Assembly: GCA_008080565.1 (NCBI GenBank)
Contig: VIKE01000018.1
Location: forward strand, 1-64,000
Source of the DNA: Rhodocyclaceae bacterium
GTDB lineage: Bacteria; Pseudomonadota; Gammaproteobacteria; Burkholderiales; Rhodocyclaceae
Length of the DNA stretch: 64,000 nt
Reading direction: 5' to 3'
Part shown: piece by piece, positions 8,734 to 17,918 of the stretch
How the letters are laid out: each line of letters begins with the position of its first letter
How positions within the stretch are numbered: position 1 is the first letter of the stretch
Program-made: the position numbers and the translations under genes
The notes under the pieces: model-generated
Seen by the model: only the letters and a program-made list of their open reading frames with translations
What the model was told of the DNA's origin: nothing
The model's database searches: none

Positions 8734-8999
8734 CTCTCCTCCGGCGACTGCTCTATCTGTATTTATAGTTTTGTTGTTCCATAACGTAACACCTGCCCTT
8801 TTTATTAGCAATGAAGCGAGCAGTGCGCTACACCTTTCAGCAAATGCCGTGCCATGCGCGGGCAAATGTTGCTGCTTTCGCACCATCTCCGGCAAACGCC
8901 GGTAGCCAAGGGATTTTCCGGTTTGATCAGCGAGCTGGCACAGGGTTTGCAGATGCCTTGTCACAAAGGCAGTAACCCGCAATCAAACAAGGAGACATT
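8734..8999. promoter_or_regulatory. Divergent control region between the AcoR-type regulator and the cytochrome operon
   Basis: 266 bp without a gene. It holds the sigma-54 element at 8936-8951 and a strong Shine-Dalgarno (AAGGAGACAT) before 9000. The part nearest the regulator is AT-rich (about 8755-8815). Upstream activator sites must lie here if the regulator acts locally, but I could not define a repeated operator. Confidence 0.5.
8936..8951 (+). promoter_or_regulatory. Sigma-54 (-24/-12) promoter of the cytochrome/SBP/YVTN/b561 operon
   Basis: TGGCACAGGGTTTGCA fits the TGGCAC-N5-TTGCA consensus at every fixed position. It lies about 50 bp before the GTG start of the cytochrome gene and downstream of the divergent sigma-54 activator gene. 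Confidence 0.85.
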
Positions 9000-9428
9000 G
9001 TGAAACATCCCTTCCGACACCTCGGTGCTGTTGCCGCAGCCCTTATTATTTGCACGGCCGCGCCGCAGGTTTTCGCTCACGGCGACGTTGTCCCGCAAGC
9101 CGTCGATACGACCGGGCTGAAAAACCTGGGCGCCGATTTCCTGCCAAGCAATCCTTTCCGCAAGGATAAGACCGCGATTCGCATCGGTGATTCCGCCTAC
9201 AACCAGAATTGTGCCCGTTGCCATGGCCTGGGCGGCATCTCCGGCGGCATCGCTCCGGACCTGCGCTACCTGCCGCTCGGCGATGAGGGTGACGAAGTCT
9301 TCCTGCCCCGTATCCGCAAGGGGGCCGTACGCGACGGTCGTGTTTATATGCCGCCGTTCGAGGGTACACTGAGTCAGGAGGCCATGTGGGCCATCCGTAC
9401 CTGGCTGGAAACTGTCCATGAAGAATAA
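9000..9428 (+). CDS. PedF-like periplasmic cytochrome c550
   Basis: 142 residues with a signal peptide (about 1-26, ending VFA-HG). One haem motif CARCH lies near residue 68 and a likely axial Met in VYMPPFEG. This is the family of small cytochromes that accept electrons from PQQ alcohol dehydrogenases in the periplasm (PedF/ExaB-like). The start is a GTG at 9000, eight bases after AAGGAG. The stop overlaps the start of the substrate-binding protein gene, indicating an operon. A close paralogue with the same N-terminal arrangement lies at 27205-27669. Confidence 0.88.
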   Translation: MKHPFRHLGAVAAALIICTAAPQVFAHGDVVPQAVDTTGLKNLGADFLPSNPFRKDKTAIRIGDSAYNQNCARCHGLGGISGGIAPDLRYLPLGDEGDEVFLPRIRKGAVRDGRVYMPPFEGTLSQEAMWAIRTWLETVHEE

Positions 9429-10266
9429 TCGTCGTCTCTTGCTCAAGGCTCTGGCCTCCGTGCCCATGGCAGCTGCCTTGCCGGCGCTGGCCGATGGCCT
9501 TGAAACGATCCGCCAGCGCGGTCGTCTGCGCGTCGCGGTGTATAACGATTTTCCGCCGTATTCGATGGCTGGCGGCAAGGGCATTGATGCCGATGTCGCC
9601 CGGGCGATTGCTGTCAAGCTCGGCCTGACGGCGGAAGTCGTCGGCTATAACGCTGACGAGGACATGAACGACGACCTGCGTAACATGGTCTGGAAAGGCC
9701 ATTATCTGGGCACCCAGCCATCCGATGTGATGATGCATGTGCCGGTCGACGAGTACCTGGCGCGCAGCAATGACAAGGTCCGGATCTTCGGCGCCTACCA
9801 CGTCGAAACGCTGGCCCTGGCGCGCAATCCGGAGCGTGTGCCGAAGCCCTTGTCCGGCTCGGCCGCCGTTGCCCTGGAGATATTCACGCGCGAGAAGATC
9901 GGCGTCGAAACCGCTTCGCTGGCCGATTCCTTCCTGCTTGGCGTGCTGAACGGTCGTTTGCGTGAAAATGTTGTGCATTACAAGACGGTGGCTGAGGCCG
10001 CCAAGGGCATGGCTGACGGCAAGGTGGCGGCCGTTCTGGCACCGCGTGCCGAACTTGAAGCGGCGACCAAAGGGCAGGGCAATCTCATTCTCGAAAGCCC
10101 GAAATTTGCCGAACTGAAGGTCGATAGCTGGCCGCTCGGCATGGCCGTCAAGGTCGAGGATCAGGCCCTGGCCGAAGCGATCGGCGGGGCGCTGGCGAGT
10201 TTGCGGAATGACGGCACGATTGCCGACATCTTCAGACGTCACGGCGTTTCCCATCAGGCAATCTGA
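9418..10266 (+). CDS. Quinoprotein-associated periplasmic substrate-binding protein (MxaJ/XoxJ-like, SBP family 3)
   Basis: 282 residues. The N-terminus (NRRLLLKALASVPMAAALPALA) has twin arginines and may be a Tat signal. The mature part has the family-3 binding-protein fold with VAVYNDFPPYSM and GKGIDADVARAI near residues 40-60. It lacks any neighbouring ABC permease or ATPase. Orphan proteins of this type accompany PQQ methanol/ethanol dehydrogenases (MxaJ, XoxJ), where they are thought to help assemble or activate the enzyme. The gene overlaps the cytochrome gene by 11 bp and is followed after 2 bp by the propeller protein. Family and partner role are likely; the exact ligand is unknown. 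Confidence 0.82.
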   Translation: MKNNRRLLLKALASVPMAAALPALADGLETIRQRGRLRVAVYNDFPPYSMAGGKGIDADVARAIAVKLGLTAEVVGYNADEDMNDDLRNMVWKGHYLGTQPSDVMMHVPVDEYLARSNDKVRIFGAYHVETLALARNPERVPKPLSGSAAVALEIFTREKIGVETASLADSFLLGVLNGRLRENVVHYKTVAEAAKGMADGKVAAVLAPRAELEAATKGQGNLILESPKFAELKVDSWPLGMAVKVEDQALAEAIGGALASLRNDGTIADIFRRHGVSHQAI

Positions 10267-10268
10267 GC

Positions 10269-11213
10269 ATGCGCCAGCGTCTGCCGAAACTCTTGCTGGC
10301 CGGGCTGATTACGGTTTTTGGCGGCGCTGCCCTGGCCGCGCCGTTTGCCTACGTGCCGAATGAAAAATCAGCCACGGTCAGCGTCATCGACACGGCCAGC
10401 GACCAGCGCCTCAGCGACATCCCGGCCGGTCAACGCCCGCGCGGCATTGCCGCCGGTGCCGGGCGGTTGTATCTGACTGACGGCAAGACGGGCAGCCTGC
10501 TGATCGTCGATACCGTCGCTGGCAAGCTGGTGAAGACCGTGCCGGTTGGCGATTCGCCGGAAGGCGTCAGCCTCTCGGCCGACGGCAAATTGCTCGCTGT
10601 GGCAGTCGAGGACGACAATAGCGTCGTGCTTCTCTCCGCACCGCAGGGCAAGGAACTGGCGCGCATCAAGGTGCATGGCAAGAACCCCGAGCATGCGGTG
10701 TTCAGCCCGGACGGCCGCTGGCTCTACGTCAGCGCCGAAGAGGCGGAGCAGGTCGATGTCGTCGATGTGAAGGCACGCAAGCAGGTAGCCAGCATCCCGG
10801 TCGGCAAGCGGCCGCGCGGCATCGGCTTCCTGCCCGATGGCAGCCGGGCCTATGTGGCCAGCGAAATGACCGGCAAGGTCTATGTCATCGACGTTGCCGA
10901 GCGCCGCGTCACTGCTGAGATTGTCGCCGGACAGTACCCTGCGGGGATTGCCGTACATCCAGATGGCAAGCGGGTTTTTGTCTCCAATGGGCGCGACCCG
11001 TCGGTGATGGCCATCGACGTCGCCAGCAACACTGTCGTGGCCACCATCGAAGTCGGCAAACGCCCGTGGAACATGGCGATCACGCCGGACGGCGCCAAGC
11101 TATACGTGGCCAATGGCCGCTCCGGTACGGTTTCCGTCATCGATACCGCCAGCTACAAGAAGCTGCCTGATATCGAAGTCGGCGAACTGCCTTGGGGCGT
11201 CAGCATCCGATGA
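10269..11213 (+). CDS. YVTN-repeat beta-propeller protein of the quinoprotein operon
   Basis: 314 residues with a signal peptide (about 1-23) and then a run of about seven YVTN-like blades. Typical units are YVPNEKSATVSVIDTAS near the start and LYVANGRSGTVSVIDTAS near the end, with interblade VGKRPRGI and VGDSPEGV turns. Such seven-bladed periplasmic propellers are regular members of PQQ-alcohol-dehydrogenase clusters; their function is unproven. It lies 2 bp after the binding-protein gene and overlaps the cytochrome b561 gene by 4 bp, so all four genes form one operon behind the sigma-54 promoter at 8936. Confidence 0.88.
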   Translation: MRQRLPKLLLAGLITVFGGAALAAPFAYVPNEKSATVSVIDTASDQRLSDIPAGQRPRGIAAGAGRLYLTDGKTGSLLIVDTVAGKLVKTVPVGDSPEGVSLSADGKLLAVAVEDDNSVVLLSAPQGKELARIKVHGKNPEHAVFSPDGRWLYVSAEEAEQVDVVDVKARKQVASIPVGKRPRGIGFLPDGSRAYVASEMTGKVYVIDVAERRVTAEIVAGQYPAGIAVHPDGKRVFVSNGRDPSVMAIDVASNTVVATIEVGKRPWNMAITPDGAKLYVANGRSGTVSVIDTASYKKLPDIEVGELPWGVSIR

Positions 11214-11743
11214 GCGGTCAGCGCTATACGCTACCGGCCATGGTGCTGCACTGGGCGCAGGCGATTGTCGTCGTCTGGCTGCTCTGGCTGGGCTGGACCA
11301 TGGTCGATTTGCCCAAGGGCGCCGAGCGCAGCGCTGCCTACGGCCTGCACAAATCGCTCGGCCTGCTCGCGTTGTTGCTCATCTTCGTCCGCCTCGCCTG
11401 GCGCCGCGGTCATCCGGCGCCGAAGCCGCTGACTGGCGGCTGGGAGGCCAAACTGGCCACGGCGGTTCATCACGCGCTGTATGCCTTGCTGTTCATGGCG
11501 CCGCTGGCCGGCTTCCTCGCCTCGTCCTTCACGCCTTACGCGATCAAGTTCTTCGGTATCGAACTGCCCAAAATGGGCTGGCCCGACGAGGCGCTCAACG
11601 GTATTTTCAAACAGGCCCATGTCGTCTTCGTCTGGGGGCTTGCCGGTTTTATCGGCTTGCACATCGCCGGCGCGCTCAAACATTTGCTCAAACGTGACGG
11701 TACGCTGCAACGCATGCTGCCCGGTGGCTTGTTCAAAAATTGA
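11210..11743 (+). CDS. Di-haem cytochrome b561
   Basis: 177 residues, four transmembrane helices. Histidines typical of the bacterial b561 family are visible at MVLHWAQA (His14), YGLHKSLG, VHHALY and GLHIAGAL; the last helix ends in LKHLLKRDGTL. The protein should carry electrons between periplasmic cytochromes and the quinone pool. It starts at the ATG overlapping the YVTN stop (ATGA); an open frame begins 18 bp earlier but only overlaps coding sequence. It is the last gene of the operon: a dispersed motif and a strong terminator follow. Confidence 0.9.
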   Translation: MSGQRYTLPAMVLHWAQAIVVVWLLWLGWTMVDLPKGAERSAAYGLHKSLGLLALLLIFVRLAWRRGHPAPKPLTGGWEAKLATAVHHALYALLFMAPLAGFLASSFTPYAIKFFGIELPKMGWPDEALNGIFKQAHVVFVWGLAGFIGLHIAGALKHLLKRDGTLQRMLPGGLFKN

Positions 11744-11794
11744 ACAGTTGCTCCACGACGGAGCAGGATGATCTGACCAAAGTAATAGCCATTG

Positions 11795-11830
11795 CTACGG
11801 TCAACCGGAAAAAACAGCCAAAATTGAAAT
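11795..11830 (+). repeat. Dispersed 36-bp motif, copy 3 (intergenic)
   Basis: Nearly complete copy: CTACGGTCAACCGG, A6, CAGCC, AAAAT, TGAAAT. It sits directly before the terminator of the cytochrome b561 operon, in the transcribed strand. Confidence 0.93.
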
Positions 11831-11835
11831 TCAGT

Positions 11836-11857
11836 GCCACCTTCGGGTGGCTTTTTT
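11836..11857 (+). terminator. Rho-independent terminator of the cytochrome b561 operon
   Basis: Perfect 6-bp stem GCCACC/GGTGGC closed by a stable TTCG tetraloop and followed by six T. It lies about 90 bp after the b561 stop and 5 bp after a dispersed motif. Confidence 0.9.
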
Positions 11858-12056
11858 ACGTGCCGTAGCGAACAGATGCGACCTGAATACGCGTGATATT
11901 CTAAAAACCTGATTTTGCACGCAGCATTGGCTGGATAAACAGCCGTGAAATTTGTTGAGACACAGCGCGTCGACTTTCTGAGTTTTTCCTGTGCCTCATG
12001 TTGAAGCCTGCTTCAGGCTTTCACCCATCAACGTTTGTCCATTCGGGAACCTAGAC

Positions 12057-12548
12057 ATGAAACTTCAGTCGCTATTGTTGCTAATCATTTTGGCCGTGGT
12101 CGCCGCTTTCGCTGCCTTGAACTGGGGCGTCTTTCTCGCGCCTACCGAGTTATGGCTTGGTTTTACGTCGGTGCAAATGCCATTGGGCCTGTTGATGCTC
12201 GGACTGTTGGTCTTGATCACCGCGCTGTTTCTGATCTATGTCGTCTACCTGCAGGGTTCGGTTCTCCTTGAGGCCCGCCGCCATTCACGTGCATTGCAGA
12301 CCAACAGGGAGCTTGCGGACAGTGCCGAGGCTTCCCGCTTTACCGAATTGCGCGCTTTTCTTGAAACCGAATTGACCAGGCAAACGACGCTCAACGGTGA
12401 AGCGAAAGAGATGGTTCTTGCCAGAATCGATCGGCTTGAGCATGATTTCCGCTCGTTCACCGAACAGTCGGGTAACACGCTTGCCGCTTACATCGGCGAG
12501 CTGGAAGACCGGCTGGAAAAAATCACCACGCTACCCCCCGTGCGCTAA
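12057..12548 (+). CDS. LapA-like (DUF1049) two-TM membrane protein with coiled coil
   Basis: 163 residues from the ATG at 12057. Two transmembrane helices (about 4-24 and 41-65) flank the short loop LAPTELWLGFTSVQMPLG, the arrangement of LapA/DUF1049 proteins, followed by about 90 charged residues predicted to be a cytoplasmic coiled coil (LRAFLETELTRQ..., MVLARIDRLEHDF). LapA proteins take part in lipopolysaccharide-assembly control, but this C-terminal extension is longer than usual, so the role may differ. The Shine-Dalgarno is weak (GGGAAC); a GTG at 11991 would add 22 non-family residues. Confidence 0.65.
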   Translation: MKLQSLLLLIILAVVAAFAALNWGVFLAPTELWLGFTSVQMPLGLLMLGLLVLITALFLIYVVYLQGSVLLEARRHSRALQTNRELADSAEASRFTELRAFLETELTRQTTLNGEAKEMVLARIDRLEHDFRSFTEQSGNTLAAYIGELEDRLEKITTLPPVR

Positions 12549-12594
12549 CTCGTCGCGGCGGAGGGATGAGCAGACCTTCGCCAAAGGAGCGCAC

Positions 12595-13278
12595 ATGTCC
12601 GATCAAAAACTGCTTGGTAAACGGGTGCTGGTCACCCAGGCCGATATGTTCATGGGCCCGGTGCTGTGCGAGGTGTTTGCCCGCCATGGTGCCACGGTGA
12701 TCGCCAATACCGCCTCGCTCGTTGATGTCGAGGCGCCGGCTGCCATCGTTGCCGAGGCTGGGCGGGTCGATGTTCTTGTCGCCAATCTGGCTATTCCGGC
12801 GCCGGGTACGGCCGTCGCGGAGGTCACCGAAGCGGAGTGGAACGACACCTTCGGGGTCCTTGTCCATCCGCTGACGCGCTTGTTCCGGGCCGTCCTGCCG
12901 GCGATGATCGCTCGCCGTTCGGGCAAGATTCTGGTCATGGGCAGCGCTTCGGCCCTGCGCGGCATGAAGGGGCGGTCGACCTACAGCGCGGCGCGCGGCG
13001 CCCAGCTGGCCTACGTGCAGGCCGTCGGCGTCGAGGTCGCACCGCACAATGTCCAGGTCAATGCCATTGCCCAGAACTTCGTTGAAAACCCGACCTACTT
13101 CCCGCCCGAGGTGCAGGCCGACCCGCGTTTTCAGGAGCGTCTGAAGCGCGAGGTTCCGCTCGGGCGGCTGGTCGGCGCGGAAGAGGACGCCGAATTCGCC
13201 GCCTATTTGTGCAGCGATCTGGCGAATTGCTTTGTCGGCCAGGTATTCCCCGTTTGTGGCGGCTGGGTGATGCGCTGA
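12595..13278 (+). CDS. Atypical short-chain dehydrogenase/reductase-like protein
   Basis: 227 residues with a Rossmann-type SDR fold: RVLVTQADMFMGP in place of the classical TGxxxGIG nucleotide motif, VLVANLAIPAPG for the NNAG region, and the active-site region STYSAARGAQ, where YxxxK is YxxxR. The C-terminus keeps the usual PLGRLVGAEEDAEFAAYLCSD form. Because both the dinucleotide-binding and the catalytic-lysine signatures are changed, it may bind a different cofactor or not be catalytic. The start ATG at 12595 has a good Shine-Dalgarno (AAAGGAGCG). It stands alone between the LapA-like and DUF1294 genes. Confidence 0.75.
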   Translation: MSDQKLLGKRVLVTQADMFMGPVLCEVFARHGATVIANTASLVDVEAPAAIVAEAGRVDVLVANLAIPAPGTAVAEVTEAEWNDTFGVLVHPLTRLFRAVLPAMIARRSGKILVMGSASALRGMKGRSTYSAARGAQLAYVQAVGVEVAPHNVQVNAIAQNFVENPTYFPPEVQADPRFQERLKREVPLGRLVGAEEDAEFAAYLCSDLANCFVGQVFPVCGGWVMR

Positions 13279-13290
13279 GGGTGGGCGAGG

Positions 13291-13707
13291 TTGCAGGTTA
13301 GCGTGTTCCAGAAAAGTCCAGGTCTCCCAAACCGCTGGGCAGTCGCCATCGGCGTACTGTTTTCTGCGTTCCTTGGCCTGGGTGTCCTGGGCGGCCGCTT
13401 GCCGCTCGCTGTCGTCGGCCTGTATGCCGGGGCGAGCCTGCTGGCCTTTGTGGTCTATGCCTGGGACAAGTCGGCGGCGCAGGGCGGGCGGTGGCGGACG
13501 GCGGAGAGCACCTTGCACATGATCGCCCTGTTCGGCGGCTGGCCGGGGGCTTTGCTGGCGCAGCGCGTGCTCCGCCACAAGTCGAGCAAGGCGTCGTTTC
13601 AGGCGACGTTCTGGGCGACGGTGCTGATCAATTGCGGGGTGCTGGCCTGGTCGCTGACGGCGACGGGGGCCGGGGTGCTGCGCTCGGTTCTGGCCGGCGT
13701 GGCTTGA
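13291..13707 (+). CDS. DUF1294 membrane protein
   Basis: About 138 residues with three to four hydrophobic segments. The segment YAWDKSAAQGGRWRTAESTLHMIALFGGWPGALLAQRVLRHKS contains the conserved DK...RxxE..LH..aL.GGWPGA..aq...RHK signature of DUF1294. The function is unknown; some family members carry an N-terminal cold-shock domain, absent here. The start is uncertain: TTG at 13291 or GTG at 13303; no strong ribosome-binding site is seen. The gene lies 12 bp after the SDR-like gene and converges on a minus-strand pair. Confidence 0.75.
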   Translation: MQVSVFQKSPGLPNRWAVAIGVLFSAFLGLGVLGGRLPLAVVGLYAGASLLAFVVYAWDKSAAQGGRWRTAESTLHMIALFGGWPGALLAQRVLRHKSSKASFQATFWATVLINCGVLAWSLTATGAGVLRSVLAGVA

Positions 13708-13770
13708 GGGCAGGCCGGCACCGCAGGCGCATTGGTTGTTGCCCCGCCTGCGTCGTCAGCCTTCCGCTAT

Positions 13771-14037
13771 TCAGCGCGAATTCATCGCCTGTTCGCTTTG
13801 CAGGGCAGCCTTCAGATCGGTAATCAGGTCTTCGATGTTGCGCTGGGCATCGTAAAACTCCAGGTCGCCATCATCGCTTTCAAGGACGACATTGGGTTCG
13901 TCCCCATGCAGCGGCACTTGCACATGCACGCCCTTGGTAAAGACGATCATCCCGTCCTCGCGTTTCGATGGTTCGCTCAGGGCGGTGGGCGTAAATCCAA
14001 GTTTGTTGAGTTTTTCGGCTAAGGCTTGAGCGTTCAT
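13771..14037 (-). CDS. Small conserved hypothetical protein
   Basis: 88 residues, acidic, soluble, no signal peptide. N-terminal helix MNAQALAEKLNKLGF, then a beta-rich part (GMIVFTKGVHVQVPLHGDEPNVVL) and an acidic helix ending the protein. I do not recognise a family. Codon use and composition match neighbours, and its ATG is preceded by AGAAAAGGAAAA on the coding strand, so it is probably a real gene. It is the downstream gene of the DUF3553 protein (50 bp gap), probably co-transcribed. Confidence 0.65.
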   Translation of the reverse strand: MNAQALAEKLNKLGFTPTALSEPSKREDGMIVFTKGVHVQVPLHGDEPNVVLESDDGDLEFYDAQRNIEDLITDLKAALQSEQAMNSR

Positions 14038-14087
14038 GTTTTTCCTTTTCTGAGAGTGGGGCACTGCGCCAGTGAAGGGCGGCCGGG

Positions 14088-14948
14088 TTATTTCTGGGCG
14101 ACGGACCAGATGAAGGCCTGCACATCGATCAGATCGCGCGGCATCAGGCCTTCTTCGAGCAGGTTGGTGCGCACGTAGCTGTACAGTCGGGTGACTGCAT
14201 CGTAGGTCTTCCAGTTCGGTTCGGGTTTGTAGTTGATCCGCCAGCACAGCGCCTTGGCGGCATTCTGGATGGCGGTCGGCTTGATGAAGGCGGATTGCTG
14301 CGGGTGGCGGATGAAGCTGAACAGCGTCGCGAACTGCCATTTGTTCAGCTCGAGGATGCCCAGCGTGCGCAGGAGGTGCTTGAAGCGCGCCTCCTCGCTT
14401 TCTGTCCCGTAGAGCAGTTCGGCCAGGGCCAGGGAGAACAGTTTTTGGCAGGCGGGCAGTTCGAGGGCTTCGTGCAACGTCTTGCGCTCGCTCTTGGTCA
14501 GCAGGTTGGCGCTGGTTTCGACGTGCCGGGCACGATCGCAGACGGCGTCGAAGCTGCCTTCGGCGATGAGCCGGGAAAGCTCGTCCTGGCTCAGCAACTG
14601 GGCGCACATCTTTTGCCCGCGCATGTTGGCTTCGCGCACGGATTTGATGTAATCAGCGTCCTCGAAGCCGTTCGGGTATTTGGCCATGAAGCGTTCAATC
14701 GCCATGGGGATAGTGACAAAGCTGTCGCCAACAATTTGCGAGGTCTCGATCAGGTTGTCGAGGAGGCGATGTTTCGAGGCGGCCCCTTCGGCTTTCTCGA
14801 GTTTGATGAAGGACCGTGAGAGCCGCTTGCGGCCGGCGCCGACAAAAAATACATCAAGATTGTCGGGGGTTGCGCTAAGCACTTTGCCCAGACCCCATTC
14901 CTGCTGGTTGGGGTGCGTCACTCGATCGCCTGTGGTAAGTGTGCTCAT
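14088..14948 (-). CDS. DUF3553-domain protein with long helical C-terminal part
   Basis: 286 residues. The first 55 residues (GDRVTHPNQQEWGLGKVL...VFFVGAGRKRL) match the DUF3553/Tudor-like beta-barrel found at the end of UvrD-type helicases, a module used for polymerase or nucleic-acid contact. The remaining 230 residues are helical and unassigned, with several conserved-looking Trp, Arg and Lys positions (ALCWRINYKPEPNWKTYDA). The function is unknown; a role with DNA or RNA polymerase is a guess from the N-terminal module. The start ATG at 14948 follows GAGAGCAAGATGAGC. Upstream lies a truncated copy of the dispersed motif. Confidence 0.7.
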   Translation of the reverse strand: MSTLTTGDRVTHPNQQEWGLGKVLSATPDNLDVFFVGAGRKRLSRSFIKLEKAEGAASKHRLLDNLIETSQIVGDSFVTIPMAIERFMAKYPNGFEDADYIKSVREANMRGQKMCAQLLSQDELSRLIAEGSFDAVCDRARHVETSANLLTKSERKTLHEALELPACQKLFSLALAELLYGTESEEARFKHLLRTLGILELNKWQFATLFSFIRHPQQSAFIKPTAIQNAAKALCWRINYKPEPNWKTYDAVTRLYSYVRTNLLEEGLMPRDLIDVQAFIWSVAQK

Positions 14949-14966
14949 CTTGCTCTCCGCTTCTTT

Positions 14967-14990
14967 TACCGGAAAAAGCGGCCAATTTTA
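14967..14990 (+). repeat. Truncated copy of the dispersed motif
   Basis: Has ACCGG, A5, GCGGCC and AATTTT but lacks the CGGTCA half of the core; probably a decayed or partial copy. Confidence 0.5.
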
Positions 14991-15062
14991 ACATGGGTGC
15001 CGAAATCCGGACCCGGCAGTGCACTCTGTTGTCCGTTGCGGCCCCTGTCGAACCGGCCCGGC

Positions 15063-15100
15063 TTTTCATTTTTGGTGGTTTTTTGGGGTTGACCGTGGAA
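15063..15100 (-). repeat. Dispersed 36-bp motif, copy 4 (intergenic)
   Basis: Minus orientation. CCACGGTCAACC is intact but followed by CC rather than GG; A6, CCACC, A5 and TGAAAA follow. Confidence 0.82.
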
Positions 15101-15262
15101 TCCGGCCTGCTTCGCAGAAGCGGTACAGAGGGGGCGGGGGCGCTCGGCCGGGATCGTGACCGGCTTGGCGCCCCGCGATTTTTCATTCGATGGCCTGCGG
15201 CCATTCTTGTCGGAGAGCTGCTGTTCTCCCTTTTTGCACCCGAAACCGGGGCGCCGTGTTGC

Positions 15263-15595
15263 TTATTCCAGTGCCAGAATCCACTGTACGGCGGCCTTGA
15301 GGTCGTCGTCGCTGATCTTGTCGGCCGGGTGGGGAATCATCGGGACCTGGCCCCAGTTGCCGGAACCACCATGACGGACCTTGTCGAAAAGGATAGCGGC
15401 AATCTTGGGGTCACCCTTGTATTTGGCGGCGACTTCCTTGTAGGCCGGGCCGACGCGCTTCTGGTCGACGGCATGGCAGGCGACGCAGCGGGCTTTCTTG
15501 ACGATGGCTTCGCCGTCGGCGGCATGGGCCGGGGCAGCGGAGAACAGGGTGGCTGCGAGCAGAGGCAGCAGGGTAATGCTCAGGTGCTTGTTCAT
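15263..15595 (-). CDS. Periplasmic class I cytochrome c (c551/c552 type)
   Basis: 110 residues with a signal peptide (about 1-25, APAHA-A). The haem motif CVACH is near residue 37 and a probable axial Met sits in GQVPMIPHP. Size and the PAYKEVAAKY and AAVQWILALE segments match the soluble c551/c552 electron carriers of denitrifying and hydrogen-oxidising Betaproteobacteria. It is transcribed in the same direction as, and just downstream of, the DUF779 gene (17 bp gap). It may serve as an electron shuttle for the local quinoproteins or for terminal reductases; the partner cannot be told from sequence. Confidence 0.92.
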   Translation of the reverse strand: MNKHLSITLLPLLAATLFSAAPAHAADGEAIVKKARCVACHAVDQKRVGPAYKEVAAKYKGDPKIAAILFDKVRHGGSGNWGQVPMIPHPADKISDDDLKAAVQWILALE

Positions 15596-15612
15596 GTGGA
15601 AAATTCCTTGAA

Positions 15613-15984
15613 TTAAACGAGGCCAGCCGCCTGCAATTCAGCCCATTCGGCATCGGTGAACAGCCGCGAACGGGTGTGGAATGCTTTGCCGGTATTGCCT
15701 TCGAGCGAGAAGGTGCCGCCCGATCCGTCGATGACGTCGATGATCAGTTGGGTGTGCTTCCAGTATTCGTATTGCGAGGCGCCGATGTAGAAAGGCACGC
15801 CGCCGATGTCGCCGAGATGGACGTCGTAGGGGCCGATGGTGAGGTCGGTGGGCAGGTAGCAGTTGGCGGCACTGTTGTCGCAACAGCCACCGGACTGGTG
15901 GAACATGAGTTCCGGGCCGTATTGCTGTTTCAGGAGCGCAATGAGTTCAAGCGTTGCCGGGGTGCAAATGACACGGTCGACCAT
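15613..15984 (-). CDS. DUF779 domain protein (aldehyde-dehydrogenase partner)
   Basis: 123 residues. Matches DUF779 throughout: an N-terminal VICTPATLELIALLKQQYG, the cysteine-bearing HQSGGCCDNS motif (residues about 30-39), and GVPFYIGASQYEYWKHTQLIIDV. This family almost always lies beside acetaldehyde/betaine-type aldehyde dehydrogenases, as here (88 bp downstream of one). The paired cysteines suggest metal or redox function, but none has been shown to my knowledge. A terminator-like hairpin separates it from the dehydrogenase, so it may be made at a lower level by read-through or have its own promoter. Confidence 0.9.
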   Translation of the reverse strand: MVDRVICTPATLELIALLKQQYGPELMFHQSGGCCDNSAANCYLPTDLTIGPYDVHLGDIGGVPFYIGASQYEYWKHTQLIIDVIDGSGGTFSLEGNTGKAFHTRSRLFTDAEWAELQAAGLV

Positions 15985-15995
15985 GATTTTCTCCT

Positions 15996-16024
15996 AAAAA
16001 AGGGGGGGCGGTTGCCCGCCCCCG
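15996..16024 (-). terminator. Terminator-like hairpin between aldehyde dehydrogenase and DUF779 genes
   Basis: On the minus strand the stem GGGGGCGG pairs with CCGCCCCC around a short loop and is followed by a T6 run. It lies about 50 bp after the aldehyde dehydrogenase stop and just before the DUF779 start. Confidence 0.75.
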
Positions 16025-16072
16025 AAGAGTTGCCCGCAAAACTAAATGCGGCCAGTGGAGGAGATGCCCGGT

Positions 16073-17567
<1,495 letters not shown>

Positions 17568-17683
17568 GGTTGTCTCCAGTGTTCTTGAATGAAGTTGCAA
17601 ATTGGGTAACTCAGGGCTAACTCGAAGCCGGCAGATTCTGTTGATTCCAGACGATGACCTGCCGTGACTCGTGCCATCTAATG

Positions 17684-17699
17684 TGCATGCCGTGTGCCA
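17684..17699 (-). promoter_or_regulatory. Possible sigma-54 promoter of the aldehyde dehydrogenase gene
   Basis: On the minus strand TGGCACACGGCATGCA keeps the -24 TGGCAC and the -12 GC with correct spacing; the -12 box is ATGCA rather than TTGCA. It lies about 117 bp before the start codon, so the leader would be long. Confidence 0.55.
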
Positions 17700-17710
17700 G
17701 CCATGCCATT

Positions 17711-17747
17711 TCCACGGTCAACCGGAAAAAATGACTAATTTTCAAAT
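17711..17747 (+). repeat. Dispersed 36-bp motif, copy 5 (intergenic)
   Basis: Core CCACGGTCAACCGG and A6 are perfect; the GGCC part is changed to TGACT, and the distal end is TTCAAAT. Confidence 0.87.
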
Positions 17748-17918
17748 ACTTGTTTCGCTGGATGGGGTGTTCAACAAGGCCTGGAGCAGGCCGTGGTGTG
17801 ATCAACTGCTCAACAGGTGTTCAGGAATGGAGCAGTCAATTCAAGGGGCGCAAGAACCGAACGGGATTGACCGAGCTATGGGCTCAAGTCAAGCGCCATT
17901 CCGATGCCTACTCCCGAC

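Larger units (their letters stand above)
11744..12056. other. Intergenic region with dispersed motif and terminator
   Basis: 313 bp. Contains a dispersed motif (11795-11830) and a rho-independent terminator (11836-11857). The remaining 200 bp before the LapA-like gene show no gene; a 12-bp inverted pair GAAGCCTGCTTCAGGCTTT near 12003-12021 could form a small hairpin. Confidence 0.6.
14949..15262. other. Intergenic region between DUF3553 and cytochrome c genes
   Basis: 314 bp with a truncated dispersed motif (14967-14990) and a full-length degenerate one (15063-15100). No convincing gene or T-run terminator was found. Confidence 0.5.
17568..17918. other. Intergenic region between aldehyde dehydrogenase and the large sensor kinase
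   Basis: 351 bp holding the aldehyde dehydrogenase control region (possible sigma-54 promoter 17684-17699) and one dispersed motif (17711-17747). From 17748 to 17918 I see no gene or clear signal. Confidence 0.5.
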
